Assembly (NCBI RefSeq): GCF_001642995.1
Contig: NZ_LOHS01000088.1
Coordinates: 1-64,000 of the forward strand
Direction: 5' to 3'
From: Streptomyces jeddahensis
GTDB lineage: Bacteria; Actinomycetota; Actinomycetes; Streptomycetales; Streptomycetaceae
Length of the DNA: 64,000 bases
Shown here: piece after piece, positions 10,034 to 18,061 of the stretch
How positions within the stretch are numbered: the stretch's first letter is position 1
Layout of the letters: every line of letters begins with the position of its first letter
Program-made: the position numbers and the translations under genes
Notes under the pieces: model-generated
What the model was told of the DNA's origin: nothing
The model's database searches: none
The model's input: the letters and a program-made list of their open reading frames with translations, nothing else

Positions 10034-10948
10034 ATGAGCACCCTGCCGGTCATCGCGGCAGTCGACGGATCGGAAGACAGCCTGCGCGCCCTGGAGTGGG
10101 CCCTTTTGGAAGCACGGTTGCGGGACGCGCCGCTACGGGTCGTGCACGTGCGGCAGTACACCGAGTGGACACAGCCCGGCGCCGCGGTGGTGATGCCCCC
10201 GCCCCCGGTCCCGGAGGGCGATCCGGTGGGGGACCAGGTCCGCGCCTCGCTCGCCGGCCGTGAGGGTCTGCCTCCCGTCGAGTACCTGACGCTGGACGGT
10301 GCGCCTTCCGTCGTACTGCCGGAGCTCAGCTCCGACGCCCAGCTGATCGTGATGGGCTCGCGCGGCCGGGGCGGCTTCGCCAGCCTGCTGCTCGGCTCGA
10401 ACGGCATTGCCACCGCACGTGACGCCGCCTGCCCGGTCGTGGTGGTGCCGCGCCCCGGACGCGAGGTGCACGGCGATGGTCCCGCCGAGCCCGGCCCGCG
10501 CGTCGTGGTCGGTCTCTCGGCGGAGTCGCCCGACCACCAGGCCCTGACCTTCGCGTTCGCCGCGGCCGGCCGTCGCGGCGCCCGCCTCGAGGTGGTCTCC
10601 GCCTACCCCTGGCCCTTCTACGCATGGTCGGTGCCCACCGACTTCGCGGCGATGGCCGTCGTCGACAAGGACGCGGTCGAAGCCGACACGAAGCGCCTGC
10701 TCGACGACGTCCTCGCCGTCCACCGCAAGCAACACCCGGACCTGCGCGTGGACGTGTCCGTGCTGGGCGGTGACGCCGCCGGTCATGTCGTCGCCGCGTC
10801 CAAGGACGCCGACCTGGTCGTGGTGGGACGCCATCGCAGGCGGCTGCTCCAGCCCGCACGGATGCTCGGCTCGGTCACGCATGCGGTGTTGCTGCACGCG
10901 GCGAGCCCGGTGGCGGTCGTGCCGCCGGCACGGGAGGACGGCGACTGA
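10034..10948 (+). CDS. Tandem universal stress protein (two USP domains)
   Basis: 304 residues made of two UspA domains (~1-150 and ~158-300). The first has the complete ATP-binding pattern, GSRGRGGFASLLLGSNG near residue 105, followed by CPVVVVPR. The second ends with GRHRRRLLQPARMLGSVTHAV and SPVAVVPP, in which the G-x-x-G part is degraded. Start ATG follows GACGAGGAACCC. Such proteins are cytoplasmic nucleotide-binding stress or dormancy factors. The gene is isolated and converges on the leucine-rich-repeat gene across a strong hairpin. Confidence 0.92.
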   Translation: MSTLPVIAAVDGSEDSLRALEWALLEARLRDAPLRVVHVRQYTEWTQPGAAVVMPPPPVPEGDPVGDQVRASLAGREGLPPVEYLTLDGAPSVVLPELSSDAQLIVMGSRGRGGFASLLLGSNGIATARDAACPVVVVPRPGREVHGDGPAEPGPRVVVGLSAESPDHQALTFAFAAAGRRGARLEVVSAYPWPFYAWSVPTDFAAMAVVDKDAVEADTKRLLDDVLAVHRKQHPDLRVDVSVLGGDAAGHVVAASKDADLVVVGRHRRRLLQPARMLGSVTHAVLLHAASPVAVVPPAREDGD

Positions 10949-10982
10949 GGAACGACTGATCTCTGCTCGACGGAGCGGGCGG

Positions 10983-11023
10983 ACGGCCGGGCGGCAGTCG
11001 CCGAGTGACTGCCGCCCGGCCGT
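10983..11023. terminator. Bidirectional terminator, 17-bp perfect stem
   Basis: The two arms, 10983-10999 and 11007-11023, are perfectly complementary over 17 bp around a 7-nt loop. They lie between the convergent universal stress protein and leucine-rich-repeat genes. This is among the strongest hairpins in the window and probably ends transcription from both sides. Confidence 0.85.
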
Positions 11024-11044
11024 GTCCTGGCAGACGCCGGGCGC

Positions 11045-11806
11045 TCAGCGCAGCAGGACACAGCCTCTTCTCTCGAGGTCCCGCAGCACATCGCGCGGGA
11101 CCTCGACGTCGTTCCACCGCAGATCCAGCTTCTCCAGCGCGGGGAGCTCGGCGACCCAGCCGGGCAGCCGCCGCAGTCGGTTGCCGCGCAGATCGAGCCG
11201 CCGCAGCCGAGGAAGCCCACGCAGCGCCTCCGGCACGGCCATGAAAGCGTTCTCGCGCAGCTCCAGTTCCCGCAAGTGCCCGAGATGCCGTACGGAGTCG
11301 GGAAGGCCGGTGAGGTTGTTGCCCCGCAGCCACAGTTCGCGCAGTGCCGCCAGGCCGCCGATGGAGGACGGGAGCGCGGTCAGCCGGTTGTGCTGGGCGC
11401 GCAGCTCCACCAGACCCGTCATCGAGCCAAGCGACGCGGGCAGCTCCGTAAGAGCGTTCTCGCCGACGTTCAGATAGGCCAGCCGCGTCAGGCGACCCAA
11501 GGACTCCGGGAGCGAGACCAGTTCGTTGTCGTGCAGATACAGGAACCGGTGGAGCCCGGCGAGGTCGCCGATTTCGTCCGGCACGTGGGTGAGCTTGTTG
11601 TGCCCCAGGTCCAGGGTGTGCAGCGCCTTCAGCGCGCCGATGCGCGGCGGGATGCTGGTGAGAGCGTTGTCCGGGAGCAGCAGGACGGTGAGATCCGGAT
11701 GGCGCCAGACCTCCTCGGGGACGGCGTGGAGTCCCGCCCGCCAGTAATTGAGAATGCTGTCATCGCCGGCCACACCGGCCACATCCTCCGGCTCGTTCAC
11801 GGTCAA
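11045..11806 (-). CDS. Leucine-rich-repeat protein
   Basis: 253 residues. After ~30 N-terminal residues almost the whole chain is eight to nine 22-24-residue repeats of the form L..L.L..N.L..LP..I/L..L, for example LHTLDLGHNKLTHVP and LRELWLRGNNLTGLP. This is the bacterial SDS22/typical LRR class. No signal peptide, kinase or effector domain is visible, so a cytoplasmic protein-binding scaffold is inferred. The start is uncertain: TTG at 11806 lies 8 nt from GGAG, and an in-frame GTG sits 6 bp downstream. It is divergent from the 11978 gene. Confidence 0.88.
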   Translation of the reverse strand: MTVNEPEDVAGVAGDDSILNYWRAGLHAVPEEVWRHPDLTVLLLPDNALTSIPPRIGALKALHTLDLGHNKLTHVPDEIGDLAGLHRFLYLHDNELVSLPESLGRLTRLAYLNVGENALTELPASLGSMTGLVELRAQHNRLTALPSSIGGLAALRELWLRGNNLTGLPDSVRHLGHLRELELRENAFMAVPEALRGLPRLRRLDLRGNRLRRLPGWVAELPALEKLDLRWNDVEVPRDVLRDLERRGCVLLR

Positions 11807-11977
11807 ACCGATGGCTCCGTTTCAGTGGTTCATGGTCATGCCATGAGTCATGGACACGCACAGTCCTCACCATGGCAGAGGCCCGTCACCGGCGCGGCCC
11901 CGACCACGGCGTATGGCACGTTGATCAAGCCCTGCCCCCGACGCCGCAAAGCCACCGCGGACACGTACCATGGCCGC

Positions 11978-12478
11978 ATGTCCTTCCTCCGCCGCCGCAG
12001 CTCCGCCACACCCGCTGGCCCGGACTTCGACGTCCTGGCCATGGACCCGGGCGACTGGCCGGGCAATCTCGGCGCGGGCCTGCTGCCCGCACCGGACGGC
12101 AGCTGCCAGGGAGTGTTCCTGCGCTACGACCTGTTCGGCGGCCGCGGCCCCGCGATGATCATCGGCAATCTCCCCGAGGGCTCGCCGGCCCGCGAGACCG
12201 CCGAGGGGCAGATCCCGTTCGAGGTCGCGCAGCTGCTGCTGGCGCTGGAGAACGACGAAGAGGTCACCCTCCTCGACACCGAGGACATGCCGGTGATGCA
12301 GGGCGACAACCTCTTGATCGTCCGTCGCCTGAAGCTCTCCGAGAGCCGTATCTCCTGCGTGCAGTTCGACCGCAGCGACGGGGTGCTCGTGACCATCGCC
12401 GCGTGGGACCGGCCGATCACCGAAGACCTGTACGCGCTGCTCAAGCCTCTGCCGGCCGAGCTGTTCCAGCAGCGCTGA
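11978..12478 (+). CDS. Conserved hypothetical protein, 166 aa
   Basis: I do not recognise a domain. The protein is acidic and soluble, with no signal peptide or membrane segment. It starts MSFLRRRSS and has a regular alternating pattern that suggests a mixed alpha/beta fold (VFLRYDLFGG, AMIIGNLPEG, NLLIVRRLKL, LVTIAAWDRP). The downstream ATG at 11978 is preferred over upstream in-frame positions because the composition becomes typical protein only from there. It is divergent from the LRR gene and convergent with the amidase across a hairpin. Confidence 0.75.
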   Translation: MSFLRRRSSATPAGPDFDVLAMDPGDWPGNLGAGLLPAPDGSCQGVFLRYDLFGGRGPAMIIGNLPEGSPARETAEGQIPFEVAQLLLALENDEEVTLLDTEDMPVMQGDNLLIVRRLKLSESRISCVQFDRSDGVLVTIAAWDRPITEDLYALLKPLPAELFQQR

Positions 12479-12493
12479 CCTTCACGTACGCAC

Positions 12494-12524
12494 GGGCCGG
12501 GTCCACACCAGGCAGACCCGGCCC
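12494..12524. terminator. Bidirectional terminator hairpin
   Basis: GGGCCGGGTC pairs perfectly with GACCCGGCCC (10 bp, 11-nt loop). It lies between the convergent hypothetical gene ending at 12478 and the amidase ending at 12558. Confidence 0.75.
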
Positions 12525-12557
12525 CATCTGCTGCTGGGTACGCAGTCGACAGCGGCC

Positions 12558-14546
12558 CTACGAACCCGACGACACCACATCCACGTCGGCCGCCCGCACG
12601 AACGCTACCCGGTGCCCGAACTGGATCTCGTAGTACTCGTCCGCACCCCGCACGACCTTGTGCGGCGCCGTGTCGAAGGTCGTCGAGTAGTAGTACTCGC
12701 CGGGAACCTTGTCACCCACCACGTACCTCTGCCCGGCGAGCAGCTTGTAGGGCAGAGGTGAGACCGCCTGAGCGGGCACGCCCGCCGGATACGCCTCCTT
12801 CTCCGGGTACGCGCGCCCGTACACGGGAACGTCCGCGGCGCCGGCCTTCGGCGTCACCACGAGCCCGGACGCGTTGACGGCGGTCGGCTGCGTCTTCGAG
12901 TTCCTGAACCAGGCCTTCTGCCCCAGGTACCAGATCGCCGTCCAGTCGCCCTCGCGGCCTGCGACCGCGTACTGCTGGCCGGTGGACACGCGCGACGCCG
13001 TGTCGTTCACATCGATCGTGGAGTCCTCACCGCCCGGCCGCAGGCCGATGTCCTTGATCAGCGGAGCGTCCTCGCTGGGCCGAGTGTGCAGCCGCACGGC
13101 ACTGGACCCGTGCGCACGGCAGGGCTCGCCTTGTGCAGCACAGCCCGTGAACTCCGGCTGGTTCTCGGTGAATTCCGGCAGTACGGTCACGAGCCCGCCG
13201 TTCGCGCTCGCCGTGGCGTGGAACGGCTTGCCCATCAGCGTGAAGTAGTGCTGCCAGTCCCAGTACGGGCCCGGGTCCGTGTGCATCGACCGGATGTTGG
13301 CGGTGGTCGGCCCGGGGACGTTGTCGTGCCCGAGGATGTGCTGCCGGTCCAGCGGGATGTCGTACTTCTTGGCCAGGTACTGCACCAGCCGCGCCGACGT
13401 CCGGTACATCGCCTCCGTGTACCAGGCATCGGGATCCGCGAGGAAGCCCTCGTGCTCCAGGCCGATCGACTTGGCGTTCACGAACCAGTTGCCCGCGTGC
13501 CACGCGACGTCCTTGGCCTTCACGTGCTGGGCGATGTGCCCATCCGTCGACCGCAGCGTGTAGTTCCACGACACATAGGTCGGGTCCTGCACCAGCTTCA
13601 GGGTGGTGTCCCAGCTGCCCTCGGTGTCATGGATGACGATGTAGTCGATGCTCTGGGACGCGGGCCGCCCGGACAGGTCGTGGTTGCCGTAGTCGCCGTC
13701 GCCGAACTCCTCGTACGGCGCCGGGATCCACTCACACGCCACGGTCGGCGGGCACTCCGTGTCGTCTCCGTCCGCCTTGCGCAGGCCCATCCGCTCGATC
13801 TGGGCCGCGTCCGTCCGCAGCCCGGGCGATGCCGCGAGGTCGATGCGTTGGCCCTCGTCGTTGGTGCGCTGCTCGCCGTCGCGGATCACGGCGTAGACGT
13901 CGTTGGCGTAGGTCGCCGCGGTCGCGCTGTCGTCCGCGCCCGAGAAGCGCGCCACAGCCCCGTACCAGTCGGCCGCGTCGTCGCTGAGCGGCCGGCCCAG
14001 TTGCTTCTGTGCGGCGGCGAGCAGTGCCGCGCCGCCTCGTACGTTCGCGGCCGCGTCCGTGCGCAGTTGCTCGGCGGAGAGCCCGGTGAGCCCCGCTGCC
14101 TTGGACAACGTCTTGAGGCGAGCGGGGAGTTGGGAGATCTCGGGGACGGCCGCCGGAGACACCTCCGGGACGCGGGCGGGGCGTGAGGAGTCGCCGCGGG
14201 CGTCCTCGTCGCCTTCACTGTGGTGCTGGGTGGCCTCGGCGAGCGCGGTGCGCGCGTCGGTGAGGTGCATGGGGCCGTAGCCGCCGGCCACACTGGGAGC
14301 CCCGCCGTGCGTGTCCCAGCGCGACTGCAGATACGAGACCCCGAGCAGCACACTCTGCGGCACGTGGTACTCGGCGGCTGCCGCGGCGAAGGCCTTCTGC
14401 AGACGCTCGTTTGGGGCCTGTTCGGCTGTGCCGGACGGTGCGGCACCCAGCAGAGGCAGTAACAGGGCGACCGACGCGACGGCTCCCGCCGTGCGACGCG
14501 CACTCTTGTGTGCGGCCAGGGCGCGGACAGGGGCGGATCCTCGCAA
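12558..14546 (-). CDS. Secreted N-acetylmuramoyl-L-alanine amidase with N-terminal lysozyme-like region
   Basis: 662 residues. A basic N-terminus and hydrophobic stretch (VASVALLLPLLGAA) make a signal peptide ending near residue 41. Residues ~50-110 (VPQSVLLGVSYLQSRWDTHG, GGYGPMHLTD) resemble the start of a transglycosylase/SLT domain. An Amidase_2 domain follows at ~295-450, with zinc-ligand motifs IVIHDTEG (~300), ILGHDNVPGP (~408) and HTDPGPYWDW (~422). The last ~180 residues look like SH3-type wall-binding repeats. It should cleave the MurNAc-L-Ala amide bond in peptidoglycan outside the cell. The start is TTG, 4-5 nt from GGGAGG. It appears monocistronic. Confidence 0.9.
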   Translation of the reverse strand: MRGSAPVRALAAHKSARRTAGAVASVALLLPLLGAAPSGTAEQAPNERLQKAFAAAAAEYHVPQSVLLGVSYLQSRWDTHGGAPSVAGGYGPMHLTDARTALAEATQHHSEGDEDARGDSSRPARVPEVSPAAVPEISQLPARLKTLSKAAGLTGLSAEQLRTDAAANVRGGAALLAAAQKQLGRPLSDDAADWYGAVARFSGADDSATAATYANDVYAVIRDGEQRTNDEGQRIDLAASPGLRTDAAQIERMGLRKADGDDTECPPTVACEWIPAPYEEFGDGDYGNHDLSGRPASQSIDYIVIHDTEGSWDTTLKLVQDPTYVSWNYTLRSTDGHIAQHVKAKDVAWHAGNWFVNAKSIGLEHEGFLADPDAWYTEAMYRTSARLVQYLAKKYDIPLDRQHILGHDNVPGPTTANIRSMHTDPGPYWDWQHYFTLMGKPFHATASANGGLVTVLPEFTENQPEFTGCAAQGEPCRAHGSSAVRLHTRPSEDAPLIKDIGLRPGGEDSTIDVNDTASRVSTGQQYAVAGREGDWTAIWYLGQKAWFRNSKTQPTAVNASGLVVTPKAGAADVPVYGRAYPEKEAYPAGVPAQAVSPLPYKLLAGQRYVVGDKVPGEYYYSTTFDTAPHKVVRGADEYYEIQFGHRVAFVRAADVDVVSSGS

Positions 14547-14893
14547 TGCAGCCTCCCGGGACAGTCGAGCGTTCTGGTGCGTGCGGGGCCGTGACGTGCG
14601 TCAGTGGTATCGGCTCTCCGACGATCCGTCAATCACGCTCAGCACAAGGGTTTTCCCAAGTCAGCGCCGGTTGGCGTGGGTTTTCGCGGGGAGGGTGCCA
14701 CGGCCAGCGATGCGTCAGTGGAGTGGACCAATGAGCAGCCTGGACGGCGTCCCGCGACGCGCAGCACCGCCTGGCCGCACAGGGCCTTACGTGGCCGTTG
14801 ACGGCCTCAATACGTCCACCCGTCCGGCTGAGTCCCAGGCACCCGGCCAGGCGCCCGGGGGCCGGTTGCTGCCGACCGCCGCCGCACGCACGA
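14547..14893. other. Intergenic region upstream of the amidase
   Basis: 347 bp without a convincing gene on either strand. It presumably holds the amidase promoter (minus strand) and the space before the phosphotransferase terminator. No clear -35/-10 pair was seen. Confidence 0.5.
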
Positions 14894-14933
14894 AGGTCCG
14901 CGGCACGCCCTCGTGAGGGCGCACCGCGGACCT
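14894..14933. terminator. Terminator of the phosphotransferase gene
   Basis: AGGTCCGCGG and CCGCGGACCT pair over 10 bp, then a symmetric CA/CA internal loop, then CGCCCT/AGGGCG around a CGTG tetraloop. The hairpin starts 10 bp past the phosphotransferase stop. Confidence 0.85.
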
Positions 14934-14942
14934 GTATCCCCG

Positions 14943-16115
14943 TCAGCGAGTGCCGACCGCCGCACGCACGGCCCGGCGGGCCATCTGGCAGTCGTCGTGC
15001 AGCCGCCTGAGCAGCAGCCGCTGTTCCTCGCCGGACGGTACGGCACCCGGGTGGGCAGGACCCGGTGCCGCCGGGGTCACGTCGTGCATCGAACGCTGCA
15101 CAGCCGTCTCGTACGTCCTGATCTCACGCGTGAGGATGAGCATCAGATTGATCAGGAACGCGTCGCGTGACGCGGGTCCTGAGGACTGCGCCAGCTGACT
15201 GATCTGCCGCCGCGCCACCGGTGCGTCACCGAGCACCGTCCACAGGGTCGCCAGGTCGTACCCCGGCAGATACCAGCCCGCATGCTCCCAGTCGACCAGC
15301 ACCGGACCCGGGGGCGACAGCAGGACGTTCGACAGGAGTGCATCGCCGTGGCAGAACTGCCAGAGCTCGTGCCTGCCCGCCGACTTCGCGATCACGTGCA
15401 GCAGCTTCTGCAGATCGCCCATGTCCCGGTCGGTGAGCAGCCCCAGGTCGTGATAGCGCGAGATCTGCCGACCGTAGTCGAGGGGCCTGCCGAACGTCGC
15501 CTCGGGCGGCTGCCACTGGTTCAGCCGGCAGATCGCACCGAGCGCCGCGCGGATGTCCGCGCGGGGCGGCGCCTCCAGGGGGTGTCGCTGCAGTGCCGCA
15601 ACCCGGCCCGGCATCCGCTCGAGCACCAGCGTGCCGTTGTCCGGATCCGCGGCGATCAGCCGGGGCACCCGCACCGGCGGCCGGTGCCGGACGAACGAGC
15701 GGTATGTCGCTATCTCATGGCGGATCCGCTCCACCCAGGCCGGCGCGTGATCCAGTAAACACTTGGCGACGGCGGTGCTGCGGCCCGTCGTGCCGATGAG
15801 CAGCACGGAGCGTCCGCTGCGCCGCAGCACCTGCACGGGGCTGAACTCCGGGCAGATCCGGTGCACCGACGCGATCGCCGTGCGCAGCTGCGCGCCCTGA
15901 GGGCCGGACAAGTCGATTCTCCCGCTGAGCGGTTGCGTACCGAACCCCGGTGCGCGCCGCGCCCGGCCTGCACCGAGCGTCCCGGCCGCCGTGCGTGCGG
16001 GGTCGAGATACGGGCCGCTGCCCTGCTGTGAAGGTACGTCCCGGGTTCTCCGGGCAGGGGGGTAGCTGTGCAGCGGCCGGGGGGGTGCGGACACGGAGGA
16101 CGATGCTGTGTACAT
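14943..16115 (-). CDS. Aminoglycoside phosphotransferase/choline kinase-like protein
   Basis: 390 residues from ATG 16115. The first ~75 residues are basic and low-complexity. The kinase-like domain follows, with the catalytic loop FCHGDALLSNVLL near 257 and the metal-binding LVDWEHAGW about 15 residues later. Both the catalytic Asp and the Asn are present. The N-lobe lysine is probably the one in VAKCLLDHA. The family phosphorylates small molecules, including aminoglycosides, sugars and choline, but resistance cannot be assumed. It is divergent from the nsdB-like regulator, and the 235-bp shared region contains ordered repeats. Confidence 0.85.
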   Translation of the reverse strand: MYTASSSVSAPPRPLHSYPPARRTRDVPSQQGSGPYLDPARTAAGTLGAGRARRAPGFGTQPLSGRIDLSGPQGAQLRTAIASVHRICPEFSPVQVLRRSGRSVLLIGTTGRSTAVAKCLLDHAPAWVERIRHEIATYRSFVRHRPPVRVPRLIAADPDNGTLVLERMPGRVAALQRHPLEAPPRADIRAALGAICRLNQWQPPEATFGRPLDYGRQISRYHDLGLLTDRDMGDLQKLLHVIAKSAGRHELWQFCHGDALLSNVLLSPPGPVLVDWEHAGWYLPGYDLATLWTVLGDAPVARRQISQLAQSSGPASRDAFLINLMLILTREIRTYETAVQRSMHDVTPAAPGPAHPGAVPSGEEQRLLLRRLHDDCQMARRAVRAAVGTR

Positions 16116-16262
16116 GGGCGAAACAGATCCCTTCGTGTGCCTGCGAGTAGCTGACGCCGCCCTTCCCCGGCCGCCTCGGTGCACCCTGGGGAATGTCCCT
16201 GGGGCCGCCGGGTCGGGGTGGCGCACATCTACCTGACACCGGATGGCCAGTGGCAGACCATC

Positions 16263-16290
16263 TGGCGCACCCTGGCGAACCGTGGCGAAT
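16263..16290. promoter_or_regulatory. Three helically phased TGGCG repeats
   Basis: TGGCGCAC, TGGCGAAC and TGGCGAAT start at 16263, 16273 and 16283, exactly 10 bp apart and therefore on one face of the helix. They lie in the divergent promoter between the phosphotransferase and the nsdB-like gene. This layout suits cooperative binding of a regulator. Function is inferred. Confidence 0.4.
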
Positions 16291-16304
16291 AGTCGCCCAG
16301 CAAC

Positions 16305-16323
16305 TGACAGCGGGTTACTGTCA
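16305..16323. promoter_or_regulatory. TGACAG-N7-CTGTCA palindrome
   Basis: A perfect 6-bp inverted repeat with a 7-bp spacer lies 28 bp before the GTG start of the nsdB-like gene. It may be an operator or part of the core promoter. It lies just downstream of the phased TGGCG repeats. Confidence 0.45.
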
Positions 16324-16350
16324 ACTCAGCCGAGAACCTGGGGGCTTGAC

Positions 16351-17850
16351 GTGAGCGGACAACCCAACACCCGTCTTTCGGACCTGTTCGGCCTCGCCGG
16401 CTGGTCGAAGGGCGAGCTCGCGAGACTGGTGAACCGGCAGGCGGCGGCCATGGGCCACCCCCAGCTGGCCACCGACACCTCGCGGGTGCGGCGTTGGATC
16501 GACATGGGAGAGATCCCGCGCGATCCGGTCCCGCGGGTGCTGGCGGCGTTGTTCACAGAGCGACTCGGCCGTGTCGTGACCATCGAGGACCTCGGTCTGG
16601 TCCGGCACGGGCGCACGGGGAAACGGCGTGATGACGGGAGTGTGGAACATCCCGACGGAGTGCCGTGGGCGCCCGAGCGGACCGCTCAGGTCCTCACCGA
16701 ATTCACGGGAATGGACCTCATGCTCAACCGACGCGGCTTGGTGGGCGCGGGTGCCGCGCTCGCCGCAGGATCCGCACTCAGCAGCGCCATGCACGACTGG
16801 CTGCACACCGACCCGGCCCTCGTGGCCGACTCTCCCGACCTCAACGATCCCCTTCACGCCGACCCCGCTGGATTCGACCGCTATGAGGCCGCCCCCATCG
16901 GGTCCCAGGAGATCGAGGAGCTGGAGCGCTCGGTCGAGGTCTTCCGGGCCTGGGACGCGGCCCGCGGCGGCGGGCTGCAGCGCAAGGCTGTGGTGGGCCA
17001 GCTCAACGAAGTGGGCGGCATGCTCGCCTACCGCCACCCCGACCATCTGCAGCGCCGCCTGTGGGGCGTCGCCGCCAATCTCGCCGTCCTCGCGGGCTGG
17101 ATGTCCCACGACGTCGGCCTCGAACCCACCGCCCAGAAGTACTTCGTCATCGCCGCCCATGCGGCACGTGAGGGCGGTGACCGGCCGCGCGCCGGGGAGG
17201 CGCTCTCCCGCGCCGCCCGTCAGATGGTGCACCTCGGCCGGCCCGACGACGCCCTCGACCTGATGAAGCTCGCCAAGTCCGGCTCGGGCGACCAGACCCT
17301 GCCGCGCACCAAGGCCATGCTGTACACCATCGAGGCCTGGGCTCAGGCGTCGATGGGACGCAGCCAGGCCATGCGGCGCACCCTCGGTCAGGCGGAGGAC
17401 CTCTTCGTCTCCGACAAAGGTGACGTACCGCCGCCGAGCTGGATGCAGATGTTCGACGAGGCGGACATGCACGGTATGCAGGCCCTCGCGTACCGCACCC
17501 TCGCCGAACACGATCCGTCCGCGGCCGGCACGGCGCAGCGCCATGCCAAGCAGGCCCTGGAGCTCCGGGCGAACGGACGGCAGCGGTCGCAGATCTTCGA
17601 CTACATCTCGCTGGCGTCGGCCTGCTTCATCGCGGACGACCCCGAGCAGGCGGACCGTTACGCACGGCTGGCACTGGTGTCGATGGGGTCGAACTCCTCG
17701 CAGCGCACCTGGGACCGGCTGCGCGAGATGTACCGTCTGACGGCTCACTACGCCGGCTATCCGAAGATCGAGGACCTGCGCGAGGAGATCCAGCTCGCCC
17801 TGCCCAAGGGCTCCGTGAAGCCCAAGGGCGGACGCTGGGCGCAGGCCTGA
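16351..17850 (+). CDS. nsdB: NsdA/NsdB-type TPR regulator of antibiotic production
   Basis: 499 residues from GTG 16351. The N-terminal ~100 residues (LSDLFGLAGWSKGELARLVN, DTSRVRRWIDMGE) look like an atypical helix-turn-helix. A hydrophobic glycine/alanine patch follows (LNRRGLVGAGAALAAGSAL, ~130). The remainder is helical TPR-like repeats (~190-480), such as RAGEALSRAARQMVHLGRP and AEAWAQ-type helix pairs. This organisation, and the N-terminus as I recall it, match the Streptomyces negative regulators NsdA/NsdB, and the phosphotransferase neighbour fits NsdB. The symbol is from memory and should be verified. It probably represses secondary metabolism or development. Confidence 0.7.
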   Translation: MSGQPNTRLSDLFGLAGWSKGELARLVNRQAAAMGHPQLATDTSRVRRWIDMGEIPRDPVPRVLAALFTERLGRVVTIEDLGLVRHGRTGKRRDDGSVEHPDGVPWAPERTAQVLTEFTGMDLMLNRRGLVGAGAALAAGSALSSAMHDWLHTDPALVADSPDLNDPLHADPAGFDRYEAAPIGSQEIEELERSVEVFRAWDAARGGGLQRKAVVGQLNEVGGMLAYRHPDHLQRRLWGVAANLAVLAGWMSHDVGLEPTAQKYFVIAAHAAREGGDRPRAGEALSRAARQMVHLGRPDDALDLMKLAKSGSGDQTLPRTKAMLYTIEAWAQASMGRSQAMRRTLGQAEDLFVSDKGDVPPPSWMQMFDEADMHGMQALAYRTLAEHDPSAAGTAQRHAKQALELRANGRQRSQIFDYISLASACFIADDPEQADRYARLALVSMGSNSSQRTWDRLREMYRLTAHYAGYPKIEDLREEIQLALPKGSVKPKGGRWAQA

Positions 17851-17917
17851 CGGGAGAGGCCCGAGAAGCAGGTCTCGGAACGGGACCGACCACGTCCACG
17901 GAAACGGGGCTGACCAA

Positions 17918-17984
17918 GTCCATGGTGTCAGTGTGGCCTTGGCTCCACCCGAGTCCGTGGTGTCAGTGTGGCCTTGGCTCAACC
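17918..17984. repeat. 32-bp direct repeat, period 35 bp
   Basis: The segments 17918-17949 and 17953-17984 match at 30 of 32 positions (core GTGTCAGTGTGGCCTTGGCT). They lie between the convergent nsdB-like and phosphatase genes, outside any coding sequence. The second copy looks like a local duplication. I found no third copy in the window. Confidence 0.85.
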
Positions 17985-18061
17985 GGTCACGGGACTCAGG
18001 TCGTCCGTCTTCCTCAGGCTCGGTTCTCCGGACCCCTCGGACTCAGGCGCGCACGACTCTC

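Noticed and set aside
14943..16115. Aminoglycoside resistance gene
   Set aside because: The kinase fold is shared by many small-molecule kinases; nothing shows an aminoglycoside substrate.
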